Below are positions 49,394 to 57,416 of a stretch of DNA of 64,000 nucleotides, piece by piece. The notes beneath the pieces are model-generated. The model had not been told where the DNA came from. It made no database searches and saw only the letters and a list, made by a program, of their open reading frames with translations. This DNA comes from Tribonema minus (taxonomy: Eukaryota; Sar; Xanthophyceae; Tribonematales; Tribonemataceae), in NCBI GenBank assembly GCA_017506865.1, contig JAFCMP010000553.1, forward strand, positions 524,654 to 588,653, read 5' to 3'. Position numbers and translations under genes: made by a program. The first letter of the stretch is position 1; each line of letters opens with the position of its first letter.

Positions 49394-49685
49394 AGAAAAT
49401 CACGCGTGCAGGCTAGCACGCCACACCGCACCAATGCGTAGCGCAGAGGCAGACGGAGGCAGCCACAAGGTGACACACACACTCGGTGGTGTTGCCGGAA
49501 AGGAAACCGGTGAAGGAAGTGATATTACTATCAATAGCAAACCTGCGCGTGCCAGCTCAGGCTTGCTGAGTCACCTACACCATTGATCTGGAGCTGATCT
49601 CGAACAGCTCTCGAACAAACTGCAACGTCAAGTGCACAACTTCAAGTGCAACCTGACTGCTACAAAACAGTGCTCATTTCAACAC
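49394..49685 (+). repeat. 292-bp direct repeat, left copy
   Basis: Identical to 50263-50554 except for one base noticed (CCGGTGAAGG here against CCGGCGAAGG). The first 90 bases contain copia-type coding sequence on the minus strand that is continuous with the RNase H fragment only in the right copy. Confidence 0.9.
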
Positions 49686-49790
49686 CCTCCCCCAGTCAAG
49701 ACTCCCATGAGCTTGACTGTCAAAACTGAAATGACAACTGTGACAGAGCCTGGTGCCTTACTCTGCGCTGCCACTAAACAACAACTGCAA

Positions 49791-50351
49791 TCATGCGCTG
49801 CCCAAAAGCACCGCTGTGTGGAAGTGGTGCTGAACTGCGCCTAGCACTTTGGTCAGCACATCTGCATGCTGCTCCTGTGTGCGCACTGACTCTACTGATA
49901 CTAGTCCGTTCTGCACTTGCTCGCGCGCATAATGGTACTTTACATCAATGTGCTTAGTGTGCTGCGAGACACCTGCGTCCGCAGCTAAATGGATCGCCGC
50001 TGCATTGTCCTCCATAATGCGCACCACCCCCTGCTCCGCGCCAAGAAACTCCAGCAGCTGCGCCAAAGGCCGCACCTCCTTGCTAGCGTCGCAAAGCGCC
50101 ACGTACTCCGCCTCCGTTGAAGAAAGCGTGACGCAAGGCTGCAGTTTCGAGCGCCAAACTACCGCCGCTCCGCAGAGCAGAAACGCGTAGCCGGTCTGAC
50201 TGCGCCGCGTAGAGCTGTCGCTGGCGAACGACGCGTCCGCATAGCCGACCAGCTGCAGCTGCAGAAAATCACGCGTGCAGGCTAGCACGCCACACCGCAC
50301 CAATGCGTAGCGCAGAGGCAGACGGAGGCAGCCACAAGGTGACACACACAC
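49791..50351 (-). pseudogene. Ty1/copia RNase H fragment
   Basis: The minus strand encodes LVGYADASFASDSSTRRSQT, then LSSTEAEYVAL, then VRIMEDNAAAIHLA and HTKHIDVKYHYARE, the classic end of a Ty1/copia polyprotein RNase H (catalytic D in YADA, E in STEAEY, D in EDNAA). The segment before it (LRYALVRCGVLACTRDF) corresponds to the usual LRYL-x-GT-x-DL region and lies in the right-hand 292-bp repeat. Protease, integrase and reverse transcriptase are absent. The catalytic residues are intact, but the fragment is isolated. Confidence 0.85.
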
Positions 50352-50554
50352 TCGGTGGTGTTGCCGGAAAGGAAACCGGCGAAGGAAGTGATATTACTAT
50401 CAATAGCAAACCTGCGCGTGCCAGCTCAGGCTTGCTGAGTCACCTACACCATTGATCTGGAGCTGATCTCGAACAGCTCTCGAACAAACTGCAACGTCAA
50501 GTGCACAACTTCAAGTGCAACCTGACTGCTACAAAACAGTGCTCATTTCAACAC
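50263..50554 (+). repeat. 292-bp direct repeat, right copy
   Basis: Second copy, 577 bp after the left one. Because part of it is coding sequence continuous with the copia fragment, the pair looks like a recent tandem duplication or insertion of the element end with its flank rather than a pair of LTRs. Confidence 0.9.
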
Positions 50555-50581
50555 TCATTCAATTTGCCCCACTGTCAGCTG

Positions 50582-50665
50582 CCAGACTGAGTGCATATGT
50601 ATGTCAGCTTCGGATGCGCATTACGTTGACTTTTTGCATTGTGCGACAAAACGCACTCAGTCTGG
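50582..50665 (+). repeat. 84-bp inverted-repeat element with 13-bp perfect arms
   Basis: CCAGACTGAGTGC (50582-50594) and GCACTCAGTCTGG (50653-50665) are exact reverse complements separated by 58 bases. The same 13-mer occurs again at 51810-51822. It could be a hairpin or a tiny terminal-inverted-repeat element; no target duplication is seen. Confidence 0.7.
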
Positions 50666-53133
50666 TATGAAGGTTGATGTACAAGGATACCACGATTGTC
50701 CGTTGCACGGGAAGATGCTGTGGGAGCATGCACTGAGCCTGGCAACTCAGTCGTCACCATCACGCTCGTTGTCATTCCCATTGCGTGCCTCAACTTGGTG
50801 AACCTTTAAAGTTTAGTGCAACCTTATCGCGTGCACTTGACCTGGCTATGTGTGTCATTTTTTTAAAGTTCCTCCAGAAAGTGTTATCATCATTGTAGTG
50901 CGCAACTGCCAGCCTGGCCAAGGCTTCTCTGCTCGAATTGACGTATAGACGAAGGACTTACCTGCAATTGCATTAATGAAAACAGAGGAGATATCTCACA
51001 AGCAGATCACATGGGGTCCTGTCCTCTTGTCCGTGGATGCACTGATCCGCAGATGAATCAGCCAGCTTCATCACCCATATTTTAGGACTTTGCCTTTAAG
51101 CCAATTTGAAATTGAATGCATACATGCATATTTGTCCATTGGCAAGTTGCAAGAATGTTGTGTGGGCCAGGGCTCGCAATTTGAAACTGGAAGATTGGTT
51201 GAGCACAGAAGCGCTTCAAAAGCTAATTTCGAGGTGTACCCGGTCCGTTTTTAGAGCTGTTCGCTATAGCATTGCCATTGCACCTGGTGTGCAAGCTTGC
51301 TAGCCCAGCTGTGCTTCTGCAGTGCGTTCTTGGTATATTGCAATGGCATACCATTACAGTGGTCAATCAGAACAACTTGAAGTTGATCAGAGAAACCACA
51401 GGCCACCACCCCCGCATGACCTGTACGCTCAAGCACGATAATCATCATATTATATCAATAGTGTGCAGCAAGCGGCGGTATACCACAAGATAATATAGTA
51501 CCTGAATCTGCTGCTACATAAAGCACACTAAAGCACTTTGACGGGGCAATGCTCGTCACGCGTGCGCTCATGAGCACGCAAAGGTGCCACAGTGCCATGC
51601 AGCCTCACAGGCTCAGAAGCTCAATCAGAATGACCCTGACGTCAGGTAGTACCTGCTGTGACTGTTCTCCCTGACCGCAACGGCTGCCGCACCAGGCACA
51701 GAGCATCGCGCGTGCGCCATGGATGAGCGCTGACTCGAGCAATTTCAGTTTACACATGGAGGCTGCCAGTGGTGAAGGCCCGGGCAGGCCTCACTGACAG
51801 GCCCTGCTGCCAGACTGAGTGCCACTGGGCAGGCACAGGGTGGAACTTCCGCTTGAAGGCTATCGTGCCATGCCGAGCGGTGACAGGCAACGATCGTGAC
51901 GTTGGGCGCTGCCGCTTGCACTTTGCACGGTGAAGCGAAATTTGAATCGCTGAATGAAGCGAATGAAGCATGCATGTTCAAGTTGCCGCATATGCAACGG
52001 GCGGGGAAGAAGAAATTATTTGGGAGTCGGATTTCATCCGATGAGTCTACTAGTATAACTTCGTGCAAATGTGAGACTTGCAGCGGTGGTGCTGTCGTAA
52101 AGCGGCCCCCTTATCTGGCTAGTTCAACCTAAAAAGAGGGTTTCCCCTTGGGTCGTACTTCAACTGTGTGCGGGAACGCTGTAGGGCTTAGTAATCAGAC
52201 ACGACTTTAACCTTCAACATGGCACAGCTTCTTCTGCTTCTACCTGTTTAGCCACGCTTGCATATCAGGGTGATATTGCACTTGGGGAGGGCGCTCCGGT
52301 CCACCTCCCACGGCACCAGGCAGTGGGCATTTCCGGCTGTTTCAAGTCAAGGTTGAGACTGAGTCTCACACACTTTCACCCTCTGTGGTTGGCACACCAC
52401 CACAATGGCTGATCTCGGCAGGTGCTGACCTGTCACGTACAAGTTCGCGTAGTGCTCGGGGCACTGCACGCACGGGAGTGTTCGCTGTTTCCGTCGGCAC
52501 CTCTGCTGCACGCAACTGAGGTGGCGGCTGGGGTTCGGGTTTCTGCACCATAAGCTGTGCTGTCTACTGGCGTTCTTTCGGGAGCGGCACTTACAGCACT
52601 CGTGAGTCCAGGACTTGGGGGCCAGTCACACACGGAGTGCCGGGCAGACAGCAGCTGTAAGCGGCGACAACGCCATCTCCGTTTTTCGGGCGGATATTTT
52701 GCTTGGGTAAGTTGCTGCCGCGCCTGCGCAGGGCACAGCAGTTGTTTACCTCTTTTGTTTGCGATACCTATCGCCTGTGTTGGTTCACGAGTCTCTGGCT
52801 CGGGTGAACGGCGTGTGCGTGCGTCAGACTGCACGCCGTGACCGTATCTTTTTATTGCGGGCGGAGCAAATCTTTCCGTATTTGCGTAAGTTTGACACAT
52901 ACTGCTCTTCACGTTCGCGTAGCTTTGCGTTCTTGCTACATTACTCTCTACGGGCTCGTTCACTTCGTTTGGGTGTGCTACTTCTGCTGTTTCGTCTAGC
53001 GTCAAATTACATTGACGCTGGGGGGGAGAACTCGAACAGCAGTCGGCACTGAACAAGCAGGGTTCAGCAAGTAAGGAGTGATACTGAATATTTCTCAATT
53101 AATTTTTCAAATGATTTTCATGAAGTAGTCAAT
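50666..53133 (+). other. Non-coding region before the methyltransferase-bearing Ty3 element
   Basis: About 2.4 kb. An ORF at 51896-52132 (+) encodes CKCETCSGGAVVKRPPYLAS, faintly like the C-x2-C-x-GK end of a copia integrase zinc domain, but too short to assign. The part from about 52140 to 53133 is presumably the 5' LTR/leader of the next element. It could not be matched to 63318-64000, so no LTR is called. Confidence 0.35.
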
Positions 53134-56082
53134 ATGTCAGACAGCGGAACTAGCTCTCAGACCAGCACGGCTCATGGAGTGCATAGGGCACCTGAGAGTG
53201 TGGGCTCGTTCACCACATCTGTGAATTCAAGCCGTAAGGCAAAAATTGAGGCGCTGGTGGAAACAGTACCTCTGCAAGGCAGGACCATTCATAAGGGAGG
53301 TGACCCACTGACGGTAGCACTGACGCAGGTTGAGAAGCGCAATGTGGCAGCTCTTTGGCACCGCTACCCAGAGGGGTTCTTGCAGGCGCGCAGCGCACTT
53401 AAGCGTATGCGCGAGGAAGATGTCTGGCTGGTTAACCAGAGATCCGAAGTCCGGGCAGATGAGGAGCCCCACACCGGTGAGCTAGTTTTGGTGTGGTTGG
53501 AGCGTGATGAAAAACGCATTGCCCGTGTAGGGGTGGTGGTCAAGCATGATGACAAAACGTTTGCGACGCGGCTGCAGCGTGACTATGCGCGCGGAGATGA
53601 TGAGCCCGCGCAATGGGAAGTTGAGTTGGTGGGGGGTATAGAGCCAAACTATGTGAGGTGGAGGCCGTCTGGGTATGAGTTGGCCATTCTACACCCAGTG
53701 AATCCGAAGGGTGCAGGTGTGAATAGGGAAGGACGACCGGACCAAGCCGTGATTGTGCAGGTTGCGCCGGCCTGGTGCCAGCCGTTGGGCCGTTTCCCTA
53801 GAGCTCATGCCATCACTGACCGCATTGTTGTACGGACACTGGTGAACCCTACAGCGATGCAGGTCGCGGCGCACACTCTGACTCCTTGCATTCTCCCACA
53901 GGGTACCCCTATGAGGGCCAAAATAGGCAGGGCATGGCGCACATGTGTCATGGTGCAGGATTTTGTGGGCACTGACACTCATGTGCTTGACAGGAATGTG
54001 TTTGACCCCTTGTTGCTTGTGCGGGGCGATGACACGGGAGAAGACTTTTATTTGCCTGCGTCGTGCACCAGATTGCAAGTTGCTAGACCCTACTGGGTGC
54101 AGCCGTTGGCCCCTGCGGAGCCGCTGGCTGACGCTGCCGACTGGGCGCGCGTAGAGGGCCCATTGGCTGCTGACTGGCTTGATCCTGACAAGGGCCCTGT
54201 ACTGACAGTGCCTCCCTCGGTGCCAATCGCAGGCCTTGAGTTCACTATGCCAAGAGATGCCATAACTGACCGCTGTGTAGACCGCACTCTTGCTCAGCTC
54301 GTACACCAAATGAGGGGTAACCTCAATGACCCCATAGCTGTGAACGAGCTGCATACGTGGCGCGAGCAGGCTCACCAGTTGCAGCTGCAGCAACAGGGTT
54401 TGCCGCTGCAGCAGCACCAGCAGCAGCCGCAGCAGCAGCCGCAGCAGCAGCAACAGCAGCAGCCGCAGCAGCAGCAGCAGCATCAGCAGCAGCCGCCGCC
54501 GCCGCAGCAGCAGCAGCAGGCTGAGCCTCAGGGTCAATGGCAGTTGTCAGAGCGGTGGCAACAACACCGGCAGCAGCAGACGGAGGACGCACAGCCGCCG
54601 CCGCCGCAGCAGCAGCAGCAGCTGGCGCCATCGCCGCCGCCGCTGCAGCAGCTGCCAGTGGCGCCGTCGCCGCCGCAGCAGCAGCAGCAGCAACCGCCGC
54701 CGCCGCCTCCTCCGCCGCAGCAGCTGACGGAGAATGACGACCCGCAAGTGATCACCAGGCAAGAGGCAGCCCAGCAACGCACGGCTGCCTTGCGCGCGAT
54801 GGCTCCTCGGGCGCTCAAAGGTGTGTCACATGAAACGCTCTATTTTTTGGATGACCCCCCGGAGGCAGGTTTAGAGTACCGAGGGGTGGACAACAAGGCC
54901 ATCAGCCATGAGGTCATTACGTGCATGATGCAGGAGTGGTTGGACTCGCTTGCAGCGCGTGTGTCGTTTGAAGGGGTGCAGTCGATCCCCGATCCCAACT
55001 CGGACCTGCGCACTTGTCCGTCATATGTTGCTTTGATGCTGCAATACTGCTTGTCCGCCGAGCTGCGTAGGAGCATTAAGGCGTTCCTGCACGAACATAG
55101 GGGCGCTAATGGCGACCTGTCAGGCAGGCAAATCAGTGCGTTGCATGCTCACCTCGACCGCGAGTATAGTGAGTCAATGCAGCGTAGCAAGGCAGACACA
55201 AGGTTGGAGCAGCTGCGCCTGGAGCCGGGAGTGAGTATCCAGGTATTTTTATTGGACTTTGAGAAAGTGCTGCGATACACATTGCACGGATTGGAGTTGG
55301 GAGAGAAGGTGTTCAGAGACAGGTTTGTCAGAAGGCTCATTGACACTCTGGCAAGATCCAAAGATGTGAAGGCCCGAGTTGAAAAGTTCTTGGAGGCACT
55401 GGTAGAGTTCAGGGTGGTGCTCGAGCGCCAAGGGACGGATCAAGTGGACATGGCGTCGGTAAGGCTGAAACTGCAGCAGGCAGAGAGTGTAGTGGCTGCA
55501 ACGAAGGGCATGTCAGTGCGCGCATACTTGGCGGCAGAGGTGAGTAAGAAGTCTGAGAAGCGGGGGGGCTCGACATATGCATTTAGTGGTGGCGGGTCAG
55601 AATCTGAGTCGGAAAACTCTGAGGGCGGCGCTTCTGGGGCTGACGTTCTTGCCACGCAGGGCGGCAGCGGCGCTGTGCCTAACACCCGGGCTACTGACAC
55701 TAACGCTGAAACTCCGTGGAATGCAGCGCTGGACAGGTTCAGCTCCCATCTTCAACAGCATGCCAGTGACATGAACCAGCGTTTTGACTCACTTATCCGC
55801 GCAATGAGTCAACGTCACGGTGCTCCTCTGCAAACCGCTCCTCACAGGCAGCTATACTACCCTGCTGGCAACCGCCAGGGCCCGCCCAATTACGGCAGGC
55901 AGGGCTGGGGCGCCGCGCCCAACATCGGGGGCAACATCAACTCCAGGCCAAACGGGGGTTTGAACTCCAACACCGGGGGGGGGCTCGTGTCGCTAACAAC
56001 TTCCCCCTTGATCCCTCCAGTCTCTCCCCTGAGTTGGTGCAGGCTGTGCTGGCAATTGTACACGGCGAGAGGCCAGCAGTAG
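53134..56082 (+). CDS. Gag polyprotein of the methyltransferase-bearing Ty3 element
   Basis: 982 codons from ATG. The N-terminal half (to about residue 410) is a folded region of unknown type with segments LVLVWLERDEKRIARVGVVV and TPMRAKIGRAWRTC. Residues about 415-532 form a Gln/Pro-rich tract. About 590-775 is capsid-like: MMQEWLDSLAARVSFEGVQ, LRRSIKAFLHEHRG and VSIQVFLLDFEKVLRYTLHG match the helical retrotransposon gag style. A Ser/Glu-rich linker and a Gly/Asn/Arg-rich tail (GNRQGPPNYGRQGWG) follow and may bind RNA. No CCHC knuckle is seen. The ORF overlaps the protease frame by about 50 bases. Confidence 0.75.
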   Translation: MSDSGTSSQTSTAHGVHRAPESVGSFTTSVNSSRKAKIEALVETVPLQGRTIHKGGDPLTVALTQVEKRNVAALWHRYPEGFLQARSALKRMREEDVWLVNQRSEVRADEEPHTGELVLVWLERDEKRIARVGVVVKHDDKTFATRLQRDYARGDDEPAQWEVELVGGIEPNYVRWRPSGYELAILHPVNPKGAGVNREGRPDQAVIVQVAPAWCQPLGRFPRAHAITDRIVVRTLVNPTAMQVAAHTLTPCILPQGTPMRAKIGRAWRTCVMVQDFVGTDTHVLDRNVFDPLLLVRGDDTGEDFYLPASCTRLQVARPYWVQPLAPAEPLADAADWARVEGPLAADWLDPDKGPVLTVPPSVPIAGLEFTMPRDAITDRCVDRTLAQLVHQMRGNLNDPIAVNELHTWREQAHQLQLQQQGLPLQQHQQQPQQQPQQQQQQQPQQQQQHQQQPPPPQQQQQAEPQGQWQLSERWQQHRQQQTEDAQPPPPQQQQQLAPSPPPLQQLPVAPSPPQQQQQQPPPPPPPPQQLTENDDPQVITRQEAAQQRTAALRAMAPRALKGVSHETLYFLDDPPEAGLEYRGVDNKAISHEVITCMMQEWLDSLAARVSFEGVQSIPDPNSDLRTCPSYVALMLQYCLSAELRRSIKAFLHEHRGANGDLSGRQISALHAHLDREYSESMQRSKADTRLEQLRLEPGVSIQVFLLDFEKVLRYTLHGLELGEKVFRDRFVRRLIDTLARSKDVKARVEKFLEALVEFRVVLERQGTDQVDMASVRLKLQQAESVVAATKGMSVRAYLAAEVSKKSEKRGGSTYAFSGGGSESESENSEGGASGADVLATQGGSGAVPNTRATDTNAETPWNAALDRFSSHLQQHASDMNQRFDSLIRAMSQRHGAPLQTAPHRQLYYPAGNRQGPPNYGRQGWGAAPNIGGNINSRPNGGLNSNTGGGLVSLTTSPLIPPVSPLSWCRLCWQLYTARGQQ

Positions 56083-57416
56083 GCCCCACTGCGCCCACGT
56101 GGTCCACTGCGTTTGGCGTGGGGGCAGACAACGAAGCAGAGTACTTCTTCTCGGCGTGCACCTACTTCGCGTGGGATCCCTCGGCAGGCCGGGTGTGTCT
56201 GAGCTGCGACCCCGACAAGTTCGCTGAGTGCTGCTGCTTCATGGCAGATGATGAGGTAGCAGAGGTGAGTAGTCTGGTCTGCGTGGCAGGTGCTGATGCT
56301 GGTGGCCAAATTGGCAGGATGGCCCCAGTGGTGCTCATGGTAGAGGCGCAGATTCACAATGTCATGCCTGCAGTGGTTTATCTGGATTCGTGCGCAGGCT
56401 GCGATGTGATGCAGTTCAGGGCATACTGCCTTCTGTTGCGTAAGCTGAGAGACAGGGCAGAGACGGCGCAGCAGGCAGTGCGTTTGGAGCAATCCCAGCG
56501 CCAGCCCACATTTAAGGCGATTCGTGGGGTTGGCAGGCGCCTGGTAGCAGTGATGTTTATGGTGACTGTGCAGGTGGAGATTGCGGGCGTCTCAGCTCAA
56601 GTTGACTTTCATGTGAGCAACCAAATCGACCCTCAGTTCCTGCTCAGCTACAGCACCATTGCGCGTATGCGGTTGGACATGCTCACGAGTCGCTCGCCTG
56701 CTATGGTACAGCATCCTGACTTCCCTAACAAAGCAGTCAAGTCGCTGACCCCTGATGAGGTAGCAGCCAAGCGTGACCAATGGCGTAGCGCGCGCAATGC
56801 TGGCAACCAACAGGGAGTACAGTCGGCCGAAGTTGCAGTTGACCTAGGCTCGGTGTTGAAGTTTGAGTATGGGTCGCTGCCCGCGGAGCTGTTGGAGGAG
56901 CGTGCGGAGAATGGTGAGCCTGGCCCGAAGTTTGTGTTGAGCAAGGGCACGCAGCGAATGCAACCACCTATTGACCTTGACAGTGTTGATGATGAGAGGG
57001 TAATCAGGGTGGATGATCTGCCGAAAGCGGGATGGGAGGTAGACGTGCAGCACAGACGCTGGCACAACGGTGAGTTGAGTGAGGTAATGTCGGTCAGCTC
57101 AGAGTCGATTGACAGTGCCTCAGAGGACGGAGAGCCGGCTGACAGGTATGTGGAGGAGACAGACTGGACAAAGATGTCAGGTGAAGATTCAGCAGACGAC
57201 AGTGACATGGAGCTCGATGCTGCGCGCACTCAGTCTTGTGATGAGACAGTTGAAGTTGAAGTTGACGTGGCGCTTGCTGAGCTTGATGCAGATAGGCGCT
57301 CAGGGTGCTACGACAAAAAGGGGGGTCAACTTGGGCAGTGCAGGATTGCCACCCAGACAGGTGGGCAGCAATTTCACCAGTGGAGCGCGGTGAGTACCCA
57401 AACGTTGAGCACATGA
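56034..57416 (+). CDS. Protease region of the methyltransferase-bearing Ty3 element
   Basis: The frame is -1 to gag. Around 56380 it has VVYLDSCAGCDVMQF, in the position and context of a retropepsin active site (usually D-S/T-G-A), here D-S-C-A-G. FHVSNQIDPQFLLSYSTIAR near 56610-56670 takes the place of the late hydrophobic ILG-x-D motif. The second half is acidic and Ser/Asp-rich, probably an unstructured linker. The unusual Cys in the active-site loop may mean that the protease is diverged or inactive. It ends in a 112-base overlap with the methyltransferase frame. Confidence 0.6.
   Translation: MVQAVLAIVHGERPAVGPTAPTWSTAFGVGADNEAEYFFSACTYFAWDPSAGRVCLSCDPDKFAECCCFMADDEVAEVSSLVCVAGADAGGQIGRMAPVVLMVEAQIHNVMPAVVYLDSCAGCDVMQFRAYCLLLRKLRDRAETAQQAVRLEQSQRQPTFKAIRGVGRRLVAVMFMVTVQVEIAGVSAQVDFHVSNQIDPQFLLSYSTIARMRLDMLTSRSPAMVQHPDFPNKAVKSLTPDEVAAKRDQWRSARNAGNQQGVQSAEVAVDLGSVLKFEYGSLPAELLEERAENGEPGPKFVLSKGTQRMQPPIDLDSVDDERVIRVDDLPKAGWEVDVQHRRWHNGELSEVMSVSSESIDSASEDGEPADRYVEETDWTKMSGEDSADDSDMELDAARTQSCDETVEVEVDVALAELDADRRSGCYDKKGGQLGQCRIATQTGGQQFHQWSAVSTQTLST

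Noticed and set aside
49394-50554. The 292-bp direct repeats as LTRs of a copia element
   Set aside because: They lack TG...CA ends, and part of the repeat is coding sequence continuous with the RNase H fragment; the space between holds only that fragment.
51896-52132. A copia integrase zinc-domain fragment (CKCETCSGG...KRPPY)
   Set aside because: Only one C-x2-C and a few residues match; no neighbouring integrase core.
54323-54818. Antisense Ala-, Leu- or Cys-rich ORFs over the polyglutamine tract of gag
   Set aside because: Reverse reading of CAG/CCG repeats; the plus-strand frame continues through them into capsid-like sequence.
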